Source of the DNA: Ligilactobacillus aviarius | Lineage (GTDB): Bacteria > Bacillota > Bacilli > Lactobacillales > Lactobacillaceae | Direction: 5' to 3' | DNA length: 64,000 nt | Assembly: GCF_001654615.1 (NCBI RefSeq) | Contig: NZ_LWUD01000016.1 | Coordinates: forward strand, 1 to 64,000 | Shown here: piece by piece, positions 33,062 to 41,600 of the stretch | How the letters are laid out: the number at the start of each line of letters is the position of its first letter | Position numbering within the stretch: the stretch's first letter is position 1 | Notes under the pieces: model-generated | What the model was told of the DNA's origin: nothing | What the model saw: the letters and a program-made list of their open reading frames with translations, nothing else | The model's database searches: none | Program-made: the position numbers and the translations under genes

Positions 33062-33562
33062 ATGGGACGGGTTCAACGCAAAACGAAGCGCATCAAACGG
33101 ATGATCATCATTGGAATCATTGCTTTAATTTTGATCGTCATTTGGGGATACTATATGGTTGCCCAATTGCCGTACCGTGAAGCGAAGAGTGAAGCTTTTC
33201 AGATGGCGGCAAAATATGCGAAGGTTGATAGTGTTAAAAACTTTTATATTTATAACCGGAACAGTACATATTACACAATTGAAGGCGAAAACAATGATAA
33301 CCAAGATGTGTACGTTGTAATTCCCAAGAAGGGCAATCGCGTAAATATTTACGAGAAAAACAAGGGAATTACAAAGAAAGCGGCTGAAAAAATCGTTAAT
33401 CAAAAGTATCAACCGCAAAAGATTGTGAAAACCGTTTTTGGAATGAAAAACGGAGGCACACCATTATGGGAAGTGGCCTATGAAAATCAACAAGGTAATT
33501 TGTGCTATGCCCAGGTTGCATTTAAAGACGGGCAAGTCTTACAAAATATCACGAATATGTAG
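33062..33562 (+). CDS. ypmB: YpmB-like DUF5590 membrane-anchored protein
   Basis: A 166-residue protein with a basic N-terminus (GRVQRKTKRIKRM) and one membrane helix (about residues 14-35), followed by an extracellular part with two PepSY-like repeats, the second containing KAAEKIVNQKYQPQ and PLWEVAYENQQG. In Bacillota ypmB regularly lies between dinG and asnS or aspB, as here. Function unknown; it is probably an envelope protein. A GAGAAGAGG site precedes ATG. Confidence 0.85.
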   Translation: MGRVQRKTKRIKRMIIIGIIALILIVIWGYYMVAQLPYREAKSEAFQMAAKYAKVDSVKNFYIYNRNSTYYTIEGENNDNQDVYVVIPKKGNRVNIYEKNKGITKKAAEKIVNQKYQPQKIVKTVFGMKNGGTPLWEVAYENQQGNLCYAQVAFKDGQVLQNITNM

Positions 33563-33571
33563 TGAATGATA

Positions 33572-33600
33572 ATGACACATTTCGGAAGATAGTTTATAAT
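33572..33600 (+). promoter_or_regulatory. asnS promoter
   Basis: ATGACA (33572-33577), 17-base spacer, perfect TATAAT (33595-33600). No T-box leader fits in the roughly 50-base leader. Confidence 0.75.
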
Positions 33601-33657
33601 TAAAAAAAGTAAATCTTTTTTTGAGATTATCAATTAAGATTAGAGGAGGAACGGCTT

Positions 33658-34959
33658 GTGGAAACGATCAGCATTATTGATTCAAAGAACCACGTAAACG
33701 AAAAAGTCAAAATCGGAGTTTGGCTTACAAATAAGCGTTCAAGCGGGAAAATTGCTTTCTTACAATTGCGCGATGGATCAGCATATTTCCAAGGAGTGGT
33801 TGTAAAAAACAACGTTTCTGAAGAAGTTTTTAAGATTGCTAAGGAAGTTAAGCAAGAAACAAGTATGTACGTAACCGGAACGATCCATGAAGATTCACGG
33901 TCTCACTTTGGTTACGAAATTGAAGTTGAAGATATTGAAATCGTTGGTGAAAGTGAAGATTATCCGATCACCCCAAAGGAACACGGAACAGATTTCTTAA
34001 TGGATCACCGGCACTTATGGTTACGTTCAAGCCGGCAATTCGCAATTATGAAGATCCGGAACGAAATGATTCGGGCAACATATGAATTCTTCAACAAGGA
34101 AGGATTTATGAAGGTTGATGCTCCAATCTTGACCGGAAGTGCACCAGAAGGAACAACTGAATTATTCCACACGAAGTACTTTGACCGGGATGCATACCTT
34201 TCACAATCTGGTCAACTTTATGAAGAAGCCGGTGCAATGGCTTACGGTAAGGTCTTCTCATTTGGCCCAACATTCCGGGCTGAAAAGTCAAAGACCCGGC
34301 GGCACCTGATCGAATTTTGGATGATTGAACCCGAAATGGCATTTACTCACCAAGAAGAAAGCCTTGAAGTTCAAGAACGGTACATTGCATACCTTGTTCA
34401 AAATGTCCTGGATCACTGTGATTACGAATTGAATATTTTAGGCCGTGACAAGGATGTTTTGAAGCGGTATACCGAATTACCATATCCACGAATCTCATAT
34501 GATGAAGCAATCAAGATGTTGCAAGATTCAGGTGAATTCCCAGATGTTGAATGGGGAGCAGACTTTGGTTCACCAGAAGAAACATACTTGGCTGAACAAT
34601 TCAGTAAGCCAGTGTTTGTAATGAACTATCCGAAGGCCATCAAGCCATTCTACATGAAGCCGCACCCAACTCGGGATGATGTTGTTATTTGTGCAGACTT
34701 ATTGGCACCCGAAGGATATGGTGAAATTATCGGAGGTTCAGAACGGGCAACTGATACGGATTACTTGAAGGAACAAATCGAAAAAGCCGGTTTAAACATG
34801 AAAGATTACGAATGGTATCTTGATTTACGGCGTTATGGAAGTGTTCCGCACTCAGGATTTGGTCTTGGGCTTGAACGGGCCGTTACTTGGATCACAGGCG
34901 AAGACCACATTCGGGAAGCAATTCCATTCCCACGTTTGTTAAACCGGATTTACCCGTAA
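33658..34959 (+). CDS. asnS: Asparaginyl-tRNA synthetase
   Basis: A class IIb synthetase (433 residues) charging tRNA(Asn). The N-terminal OB-fold anticodon domain (about residues 15-100) is followed by the catalytic core with motif 2 [20 protein letters not shown] and motif 3 [15 protein letters not shown]. Start is GTG 33658 with GAGGAGGAACGG upstream. It ends at a strong terminator before dnaD. Confidence 0.97.
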   Translation: METISIIDSKNHVNEKVKIGVWLTNKRSSGKIAFLQLRDGSAYFQGVVVKNNVSEEVFKIAKEVKQETSMYVTGTIHEDSRSHFGYEIEVEDIEIVGESEDYPITPKEHGTDFLMDHRHLWLRSSRQFAIMKIRNEMIRATYEFFNKEGFMKVDAPILTGSAPEGTTELFHTKYFDRDAYLSQSGQLYEEAGAMAYGKVFSFGPTFRAEKSKTRRHLIEFWMIEPEMAFTHQEESLEVQERYIAYLVQNVLDHCDYELNILGRDKDVLKRYTELPYPRISYDEAIKMLQDSGEFPDVEWGADFGSPEETYLAEQFSKPVFVMNYPKAIKPFYMKPHPTRDDVVICADLLAPEGYGEIIGGSERATDTDYLKEQIEKAGLNMKDYEWYLDLRRYGSVPHSGFGLGLERAVTWITGEDHIREAIPFPRLLNRIYP

Positions 34960-34972
34960 AATTGGGACTTGA

Positions 34973-35004
34973 AAAAGAGGCTGGATATGTTCAGCCTCTT
35001 TTCT
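34973..35004 (+). terminator. asnS terminator
   Basis: AAAAGAGGCTG and CAGCCTCTTTT with an eight-base loop. Confidence 0.85.
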
Positions 35005-35032
35005 TATCTGAATGATTGAGGAGGGATTTTGA

Positions 35033-35728
35033 ATGGATGACGCAATTGCATTGAAGTTATTGCAGACAGAAAGTACGATGATTCCAAATTTGATTTTGAA
35101 AAATTACGTCAAGCTCGGAATGACCGCGGAAGAATTTGTCTTTTTGCTTGAACTTAAAGCTGCATTGAAGGATGGGAACCAAGCCTTTGATCTTCAAACG
35201 ATTGCCCAAATCATGAGTAAGGATGAAGCTCAGATTTATCAATTGCTTCACGGATTGATCGAAAAGGGTATTATCAGCCTGACATCAGTGGTGGACGATC
35301 AGGGACGGAATTCAGACCAATATAGCTTAGATCCATTGTATAAAAAGACACTTAAACTTTTACGCGATCAGACCCAAGAACACCAAATTCAAGCTCATCA
35401 GCAAACACGCAATGATGTCTTTGCTCGAATTGAGCAGGAATTTGGCCATCCCTTGTCTTCATTTGATATGGAAATGATCGATAGTTGGCTTAATGAGGAT
35501 CATTACTCGCCTGAGATTATCATTTTAGCTTTAAAAGAGGCCGTTTTAAGCGGCGTTTATAATTTAAAGTACATGGATAAAATTTTGCTTGCATGGGAAA
35601 AGAAGGGCATCAAAACGGCGGCTGATGTCCAGCGTCAACGGGCCAAATTCAGACATCAGGGCCAAAGCCAACGAAAACAAGGAAATCGGGTGAAACCGAA
35701 GATTCCGTTGAATAAATGGTCGGAGTAA
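35033..35728 (+). CDS. dnaD: Replication initiation / primosome protein DnaD
   Basis: A 231-residue DnaD with an N-terminal winged-helix DDBH1-like domain (residues 1-105) and a C-terminal DDBH2 domain (about 125-200) containing the YNLKYMDKILLAWEKKGI motif for single-strand DNA binding. With DnaA, DnaB and DnaI it loads the helicase in Bacillota. The basic tail (RQKRQ-like) is typical. In many relatives nth follows; here a terminator follows and nth is absent from the window. Confidence 0.94.
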   Translation: MDDAIALKLLQTESTMIPNLILKNYVKLGMTAEEFVFLLELKAALKDGNQAFDLQTIAQIMSKDEAQIYQLLHGLIEKGIISLTSVVDDQGRNSDQYSLDPLYKKTLKLLRDQTQEHQIQAHQQTRNDVFARIEQEFGHPLSSFDMEMIDSWLNEDHYSPEIIILALKEAVLSGVYNLKYMDKILLAWEKKGIKTAADVQRQRAKFRHQGQSQRKQGNRVKPKIPLNKWSE

Positions 35729-35757
35729 CTGAAAAATGATTATCCAGATATAATAAA

Positions 35758-35787
35758 GAGGATGTGATTTTGATCACATCCTCTTTT
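35758..35787. terminator. dnaD terminator, convergent with the baeRF gene
   Basis: GAGGATGTGAT and ATCACATCCTC, four-base loop, five T. Confidence 0.9.
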
Positions 35788-35806
35788 TAACTATCGTGAT
35801 TTTAAA

Positions 35807-36907
35807 TTAAATTCCCCGAAGAATTCCCACAATTGACTGATCATTGATAACAGCTGGATCAACTAAGTCAACTTGACCGTCGTATACCAACGTGTCGATT
35901 GCAATTTCATTTGCTTGAATCTGTTCGTCAGTTTCGGTTTCGTTAACGGCAAGTTCGTGCGCGATCACGGTCGTATCGAGCCGACCTTCTTCAGCTGCCG
36001 CTTGAACGTCCTTCATTCCTTCAAGATATCTCTTCTTTGAGTGGGCAAGGTCAATTGCATCTTCAATCTTTTCCCGGCTTTCATCAATGAACCGTTTGGT
36101 AATTTTGGCCGTTGCCTTTTCAAGCGTTTCATGATTAATTACTGCTGGAATTGTCAATGTATCTTCTTTATCCAAGAAGTGGTTGTGGGATAATTTCTTG
36201 AATTCGCCTGCATCATCTTCAGTTGCCATCAAAACAACTTTTAAGTGATCCTTTAAGCTGATGTGTTTAGTAATGTATTCATCGACCATTCTGAAGTATT
36301 GATCCATGTTTGCTTGTTCAGCTTCTGCTTTAACATCGGTTCCTCTGAATTGGTCATATGAACCGCCGCCACGTTGTTCCATCCGAATCTTTTGATCAGG
36401 CGTATCAATGTTTAATGCTTGTTCAGCTGAAACCGGGGCGTCATCACTCAAATTCAATTGGGAAACTAATCCATTTTTAACGGTAAACATTTCAAATGAG
36501 GAACGAGTGATCTTTGCAATATTATAACTTGGCATATATTCATATCCGCGAATGATTGGCAAAATATATGGTTTATCAGCTACCCGAACTTGGAGATCAA
36601 CTTTCCGTGGAAGGTAGTAGTGGTAAGCTGTTTCATTGCTAATAATGATCGCAAGTGACTTTGATTGAGCATAATCAAAGATAATATCGTTTTGCGTTGC
36701 TTTAATTTTCTTCTCGTACTTAGACCAGTTCTTTTCGCCATATTTTGCAATAAATTGCTTTTTGGCTTTTGAAAGAAGACTGTTAAATTCGGTGTCATCA
36801 AATTTGAAATTGTCTTTGCTAGGATAAAGTGGTAAAAACAATGAAATAAATGGTCCTGAAACTTCTTCATTAACTACAATATTTTTCAAATCATGTTTTA
36901 ATGACAT
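35807..36907 (-). CDS. baeRF family (bacterial eRF1-like) protein
   Basis: A 366-residue protein that I assign to the bacterial archaeo-eukaryotic release factor families. The N-terminal FISLFLPLYPSKD stretch, the KSLAIIIS/YHYYLP core, the PYILPIIRGYEY segment and the later FEMFTVKNGLV strand follow the pattern of that group. A canonical GGQ is absent; the nearest glycine-rich loop is G180-G181-G182-S-Y-D-Q. Roles proposed for baeRFs in ribosome rescue or defence are predictions. I start at the ATG at 36907, 8 bases after AAAGGAGG. It stands alone between dnaD and pbp1A, with repeat copy 3 upstream. The family call is moderate. Confidence 0.6.
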   Translation of the reverse strand: MSLKHDLKNIVVNEEVSGPFISLFLPLYPSKDNFKFDDTEFNSLLSKAKKQFIAKYGEKNWSKYEKKIKATQNDIIFDYAQSKSLAIIISNETAYHYYLPRKVDLQVRVADKPYILPIIRGYEYMPSYNIAKITRSSFEMFTVKNGLVSQLNLSDDAPVSAEQALNIDTPDQKIRMEQRGGGSYDQFRGTDVKAEAEQANMDQYFRMVDEYITKHISLKDHLKVVLMATEDDAGEFKKLSHNHFLDKEDTLTIPAVINHETLEKATAKITKRFIDESREKIEDAIDLAHSKKRYLEGMKDVQAAAEEGRLDTTVIAHELAVNETETDEQIQANEIAIDTLVYDGQVDLVDPAVINDQSIVGILRGI

Positions 36908-36980
36908 AATCAAAACCTCCTTTAACCTTTACATTTTTATTATATATTGGTTGGAATGAAAAGGTTATCAATATGCTTGG

Positions 36981-37171
36981 AAAAAGAAGGTGTGACAAAA
37001 TAGTAAAAACGAGCGTGGTGGAAGCAGAAAAGCGAACGAATCGCGTCAGCATAGATTCGGAGGTTTTCGAACTTCACTAGCTTCGCGTCGTAGCTCGTTT
37101 GTTTTGGAGCCCGATTATGGGGATAGATACAACAAAAGAGGTTGCGATTTGTTATATCACAACCTCTTTTT
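36981..37171 (+). repeat. Dispersed structured intergenic element, copy 3
   Basis: The same core as copies 1 and 2. The third arm is altered: about 16 extra bases (near 37076-37092, containing TAGCTTCGCGTCG) lie between AACTTC and TAGCTCGT, duplicating TAGCT. The terminal hairpin is GGTTGCGAT with ATCACAACC, a compensatory change relative to copy 1 (C-G to T-A). Flanking genes are on the other strand; on the minus strand the hairpin also ends in TTTTG and may terminate pbp1A. Confidence 0.85.
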
Positions 37172-37186
37172 AGCAGCTAAATAACA

Positions 37187-39478
37187 TTAATGATGATCAT
37201 TGTTATTGTTTTGATTATTATTATTGTTATTATTCTGCTGGTTATTGTTATTTTGGTTTTGATTATTGTTGTTATTGTTTTGGTTACTATTGCCGCTTTG
37301 TTGTTGCGGTTGGCTGTTTGCCTGAACCTTGCTTTGCTGGTCTGAATTTGAATTTGCCTGTGAGTTATTGTTTTGACTCTTTTGTGAATCATCGATCTTT
37401 GAAAAGACGCTTTGGAACTTAGCCATGCTTCCTTTCTTGGAGAAGATTTCACTTGAAGGCGGTTGAGAACCAGCTAAGTATAGTTGCCGGACACCATTGA
37501 TGTATTTGACATAAACGTTGCTTGGTTTTACCCAATCAGTGTTTGATACGTCTTCGGACATGTATTCCATAATTTGCTTATAGAATTGCGAAGCGAGGTT
37601 GGCCGTTGGTTGCGTCATGTAATTTCCTGGTTGATACTGATGATCATATCCAAGCCATACAGATACGGAATAGTTCTTGGTGTAACCGTTGAACCATGAA
37701 TCCATGATCGCGTTGGATGGGAACTCGTTAGCAACATCGGATGGATAAGCGTTTGTCCCAGTCTTTCCGGCTTGGTAAAGTCCAGGAATATTAGCTTCTG
37801 TCCCGGTTCCTTTTGGTGAGGTAATTACCTGTTTCAACATGTCAGTAATCATGTATGCCGTTGACGGTTGCATTGCCCGTTTTCCTTTAGTGGCATATTG
37901 TTTAACCGTTCCATCAGGAGTTTCAATGGCATTGACAAATTGCGGCTTGTAATAAATTCCGCCATTTGCGAATGCGGCATAGGCTGCTGCGTTTTGCAAC
38001 GTTGATGATGGAAGGCCGATCCCGTTTGAATAGTGCAATCCAGACTTATAGTTGAACCCAAGCCCTTGAAGGAACTTTGTTGCTTTTGGAAGGCCAACGC
38101 TGGCTAACGTTTGAATTGCAGGGATATTCCGCGATTCGATCAACGCTTCCCGCATTGTCATGTTGCCTTCATACTTGTGATCAAGGTCATAAAGGGCAGT
38201 ACTTGAACCTGGATAATTGTACGGTTCATCCTTCAACATATGGTACGTTGCCCATTGCTTGTATTCGATTGCTGGACCGTAATCCATCAATGGCTTAGCC
38301 GTTGAACCATCAGTCCGATCGGTTTGGACAGCCCGGTTCAATCCGAAAGTAACGTTTCCTAATTTCCGGCCACCGATCATTGCGACAACCTTTCCGTTGT
38401 GCGGGTTAACGATCGTTGATGCCACTTGAATCTTGTTATTCGGGAAGTAGACGTAATTGTTTGTGTTGGCAATTTCGTACAACTTCTCTTGAATGTTCAT
38501 ATCAAGGTTGGTATAGATTTTAAGGCACTGAGTAAACGGATCGTATCCTTTGGCTTCAACGTCTTGAATAACCTCTTTCAAATATGGATCAGCAATTTTG
38601 GCCTTTTCACTGTCTTCCACGTTGTTTTGGTGGACTGGAAGAAGGCCATTGTTGATATCTTCGGCTTGGGCTTGTTGTTCTTGAGCCTTTGTGATCTTGT
38701 GATTTTCATACATTGCCTGAAGAACTTCATTCCGCCGTTCTAACGCAAGCTTGGGATTTGAGTACGGATTGTATGAAGATGGGGCATTTGGAATTCCGGC
38801 AATCAATGCGGTTTGCGCCAAGTCAAGTTGACTTAATGACTTGCCGTAATAAAATTTCGCTGCCGTTTCCATCCCGTAATTTCCATATCCCATAAAGACC
38901 TTGTTAATATAGAACGTTAAAATCTGGTCCTTTGAGTAATGCTTATCAAGTTGCAAGGCCAACCAGGCTTCTTGGGCTTTCCGCTTAAGCGTTTGGTCAG
39001 ACTTGGCAGTTGAGAAGTATGATAATTTGATCAATTGTTGATCGATCGTACTTCCGCCTTGAAGACCTGAATCAGGGTTCAGGTTGTTTAAAAACGCTCC
39101 CAGGATCCGCTTAGGGTCAATTCCTTTTTGTTGATAGAATTGCCGGTCTTCAATTGAAACGATCGCATCTTTTAACTGTTGCGGAACTTTATCTTCGGCA
39201 ATCAAAGTCCGGTTGTCAGATCCAAGCGAAGTGATCTTTTTATTGTTGGCATCATAAATGATTGTCGAACCCGGGCTTGATAATTTGCTTGTTGAAAGTT
39301 CAGGGGCGCTCTTTGCATAGTAGAAGAAAAGGGCTGAACCAGCCGCAATTCCGAGGACAAAAATAATCAAAATAACTAGCAAAACACGCTTGATAATATG
39401 CCAAGGGCCCTTTGTGCGAACTGCTTCTTCAGCTTCGCGCCGATTAACTCTTGAATATTCTGGATCTTGATTACTCAT
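37187..39478 (-). CDS. pbp1A: Class A penicillin-binding protein 1A
   Basis: A 763-residue bifunctional peptidoglycan synthase. A short cytosolic head is followed by a membrane helix (about residues 30-52). The GT51 glycosyltransferase has EDRQFYQQKGID and GGSTIDQQLIK, and the transpeptidase has STAK (SxxK), SRN (SxN) and KTGT (KTG). The last 65 residues or so are almost only N and Q, with S and D, an extracellular low-complexity tail. The ATG overlaps the end of recU by 8 bases, the standard recU-pbp1A coupling in Bacillota. The tail is far more N-rich than usual. Confidence 0.95.
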   Translation of the reverse strand: MSNQDPEYSRVNRREAEEAVRTKGPWHIIKRVLLVILIIFVLGIAAGSALFFYYAKSAPELSTSKLSSPGSTIIYDANNKKITSLGSDNRTLIAEDKVPQQLKDAIVSIEDRQFYQQKGIDPKRILGAFLNNLNPDSGLQGGSTIDQQLIKLSYFSTAKSDQTLKRKAQEAWLALQLDKHYSKDQILTFYINKVFMGYGNYGMETAAKFYYGKSLSQLDLAQTALIAGIPNAPSSYNPYSNPKLALERRNEVLQAMYENHKITKAQEQQAQAEDINNGLLPVHQNNVEDSEKAKIADPYLKEVIQDVEAKGYDPFTQCLKIYTNLDMNIQEKLYEIANTNNYVYFPNNKIQVASTIVNPHNGKVVAMIGGRKLGNVTFGLNRAVQTDRTDGSTAKPLMDYGPAIEYKQWATYHMLKDEPYNYPGSSTALYDLDHKYEGNMTMREALIESRNIPAIQTLASVGLPKATKFLQGLGFNYKSGLHYSNGIGLPSSTLQNAAAYAAFANGGIYYKPQFVNAIETPDGTVKQYATKGKRAMQPSTAYMITDMLKQVITSPKGTGTEANIPGLYQAGKTGTNAYPSDVANEFPSNAIMDSWFNGYTKNYSVSVWLGYDHQYQPGNYMTQPTANLASQFYKQIMEYMSEDVSNTDWVKPSNVYVKYINGVRQLYLAGSQPPSSEIFSKKGSMAKFQSVFSKIDDSQKSQNNNSQANSNSDQQSKVQANSQPQQQSGNSNQNNNNNNQNQNNNNQQNNNNNNNQNNNNDHH

Positions 39479-40103
39479 TATTATCTCCTTCGATTTGGTT
39501 AATTAGTAAATCCACCGCTTTAAGATATGGAATTCGGGGTTGCAAGCCATATTCAATTTTAAAGCTCGCGTCTTCGATTTCCTTTTTCGGAATCGACTTG
39601 CGTCCGTGAGCTTGGTTGTCCCAGTAGCTAAATAGAAGGGACGTTGGCATCAAATATAACTCATCTTGCGAAACAAAACGAACGATCGTAAAGCAAATTC
39701 CGTGTTGCTTTTCACAAGCTTTCATATGTTTGATCTGGTGCTCATGAAAGTTGCTTAACGGAAATGCTGTTTTATTTTTAGTTTCTTTTGCTTCGAAATC
39801 AAGGTAATAGCCCCGATAAATTCCGTTATAGTCAGTTGTTGACGGCGTTTTGAAATACGCTTTTTTAATCACCGCTGCACTTCGTTTGGGGTAATCAACG
39901 TCAACAATTTGAATTGGAATGGGTTTCTTGTGGATGACGGCGATCTCGCGCTCAAGGTAGTATTGATTGCTATCATTGATCTCCTGTTCAAGCGTCATCC
40001 CGCGGTTACCATAGACAATTCGACTTGGCGATTTATGTTTCGCCTTGAATGTGTTACTCTGCTTTTGAGAGTAATGCTGACCATTCGGATAGTTAAGTGT
40101 CAT
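39471..40103 (-). CDS. recU: Holliday junction resolvase RecU
   Basis: A 210-residue resolvase that cuts Holliday junctions with RuvAB. The GNRGMTLEQEINDSNQYYL helix and the catalytic DFEAKET motif, inside GYYLDFEAKETKNKTAFPL, are intact. I start at the ATG at 40103, with AGGAGTGTG upstream; the longer frame to 40136 lacks a site. Transcribed with pbp1A and divergent from ypsA. Confidence 0.95.
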   Translation of the reverse strand: MTLNYPNGQHYSQKQSNTFKAKHKSPSRIVYGNRGMTLEQEINDSNQYYLEREIAVIHKKPIPIQIVDVDYPKRSAAVIKKAYFKTPSTTDYNGIYRGYYLDFEAKETKNKTAFPLSNFHEHQIKHMKACEKQHGICFTIVRFVSQDELYLMPTSLLFSYWDNQAHGRKSIPKKEIEDASFKIEYGLQPRIPYLKAVDLLINQIEGDNNE

Positions 40104-40170
40104 CAAAATCACACTCCTATCCCGGTATTTTACCATTTATCAAGATTTTAGGCAAAATCATGAAGGGCAG

Positions 40171-40731
40171 GTGGAGCAGTTGCGGTTGTGGGTAACTGGT
40201 TATCGAAGTTATGAACTCGGAGTTTTTGCAAATAATGATCCGAAAGTCAAAGTTATTAAGTATTTGCTAAAAAAACATTTTGAACAGAAATTTAACGATG
40301 GGCTTGAATGGGTGATCACCGGCGGCCAACTGGGAGTTGAACAATGGGCTGCAGAAGCGGCAGTGGAATTAAAAGAAGAGTATCCGGAATTAAAAGTTTC
40401 ATTAATGTATCCGTTCAGTGAGTTTGGCAGCCAGTGGAATGAACAGAATCGGATGCTGTTAAGTGATTTGGAATCCAAAGTTGACTTTTGTGCAAGTATC
40501 AGTAAGCAACCCTATCAATCGCCTGCGCAACTGAAAAATTTCCAAAAATTTATGTTAGCTCATACAGACGAAGCAACGATGATTTATGATCCCGAATATC
40601 CGGGGAAACCCAAGTATGATTTTCAAGCCATTGAACGGTATGGCGAAGCCCATGATTATCCGGTAACGATGTTTGAGATGGATAATTTACAAGACGCAGC
40701 GAATGAATTTCAAGAAAATCTTGGCAACTAA
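40171..40731 (+). CDS. ypsA: YpsA family (DUF1273) SLOG-domain protein
   Basis: A 186-residue Rossmann-like SLOG superfamily protein. The N-terminal LWVTGYRSYELGVF, the nucleotide-loop ITGGQLGVEQWAAEAA and the C-terminal LAHTDEATMIYDPEYPGKP are the family marks. In B. subtilis and Staphylococcus YpsA influences cell division and acts with GpsB, whose gene follows here. It starts at GTG 40171 with AAGGGCAG upstream. Confidence 0.92.
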   Translation: MEQLRLWVTGYRSYELGVFANNDPKVKVIKYLLKKHFEQKFNDGLEWVITGGQLGVEQWAAEAAVELKEEYPELKVSLMYPFSEFGSQWNEQNRMLLSDLESKVDFCASISKQPYQSPAQLKNFQKFMLAHTDEATMIYDPEYPGKPKYDFQAIERYGEAHDYPVTMFEMDNLQDAANEFQENLGN

Positions 40732-40749
40732 AAACAATTCTGCTATAAT
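40721..40749 (+). promoter_or_regulatory. gpsB promoter
   Basis: TTGGCA (40721-40726), 17-base spacer, TGC-TATAAT with -10 at 40744-40749. The -35 overlaps the end of ypsA. Confidence 0.8.
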
Positions 40750-40794
40750 ACTACTGTTATGAGTTAAGTACCTATCGGAGACGAGGTGTAATTT

Positions 40795-41136
40795 ATGGAA
40801 AATGTCAATCTTACGCCTAAAGAAATCGTAAACAAGCATTTTAAGCCTAAAATGCGCGGTTATGATCCAGCGGATGTTGATGAATTTTTAGATAAAGTTA
40901 TCCAAGACTACGAGACTTTCACTAAAGAAAATCAACGGTTACAAATGGAAAATGATCGGCTTGTAAGCAAAGTTGACGAACTTACAAAGCAAGTTGCTGT
41001 TGGTAAGTCTGGTCAAGCTGCAAGACCAACTTCAAATGTCAATAACATGGACATTTTGAAGCGACTTTCTAATTTGGAACGGCGCGTTTTTGGTGCTCAA
41101 CTTAATGATGATAATGACCAAAATAGTCGTTTTTAA
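40795..41136 (+). CDS. gpsB: Cell division protein GpsB
   Basis: A 113-residue DivIVA-like coiled-coil protein that coordinates peptidoglycan synthases with the divisome. The N-terminal membrane-contacting region [20 protein letters not shown] and [14 protein letters not shown] are typical; the C-terminal [13 protein letters not shown] trimerisation segment is present. pbp1A, a probable partner, lies 1.3 kb away. ACGAGGTG precedes ATG; rnpB follows by about 20 bases. Confidence 0.95.
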   Translation: MENVNLTPKEIVNKHFKPKMRGYDPADVDEFLDKVIQDYETFTKENQRLQMENDRLVSKVDELTKQVAVGKSGQAARPTSNVNNMDILKRLSNLERRVFGAQLNDDNDQNSRF

Positions 41137-41156
41137 TAATTAAATATGTTAATTAG

Positions 41157-41540
41157 CGTGTAGTGTTCGGGTAATCGCGGGCTGCAAATGCAGTCTGAGG
41201 AAAGTCCAAGCTTGCACAGGCTGCGATGCCTGTAGTGATCGTGCTTGCTGAAAAAATAAGGCAAGGTACCTACATTGTAGGTAACGGCAGATAAAAGGGC
41301 TAAAACTTCGGTCATGCCTGAGTAGTCTTGAAAAGTGCCACAGTGACGAAGTAGTATTGGAAACGGTGCTAGTGGAACGCGGTAAACCCCTCGAGCAGGT
41401 AACCCAAATTTTGGTAGGGGCGCTTCATGACGGAAATGAACTAATCATGGGGGCGAGTTTTTAACTCGGAGATAGATGATTACCACCGATTCCAGTCCTG
41501 GCTGGATGACGTACGGAACGTGGCTTATAGAGCACTACAT
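41157..41540 (+). ncRNA. rnpB: RNase P RNA (B-type)
   Basis: The catalytic RNA that processes tRNA 5' ends. The conserved CR I GAGGAAAGTCCAAGCTTGCAC is split around 41197-41217; the other universal blocks, ACGGCAGATAAAAGGGCTAA-like in P10/11 and the 3' GAGGAA-pairing region, are in place. The ends pair: GTAGTG near 41160 with CACTAC near 41535. It sits between gpsB and ypsC as in related Bacillota. Exact ends are approximate to a few bases. Confidence 0.93.
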
Positions 41541-41548
41541 ATGACAGG

Positions 41549-41583
41549 AGGAGGTTGCGACATTGTTGCAACCTCCTATTTTT
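41549..41583 (+). terminator. rnpB terminator
   Basis: GGAGGTTGC (41550-41558) and GCAACCTCC (41568-41576), then TATTTTT. Confidence 0.88.
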
Positions 41584-41600
41584 AATTAAGGATGAGGAAA

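Noticed and set aside
33563-33657. T-box riboswitch before asnS
   Set aside because: The leader after the TATAAT is only about 50 bases and lacks the T-box sequence AGGGTGGNACCGCG.
37187-37400. Repetitive AAT/AAC-type sequence considered as a CRISPR or tandem repeat array
   Set aside because: It is in frame and encodes the N/Q-rich PBP1A tail; there are no regular spacers.
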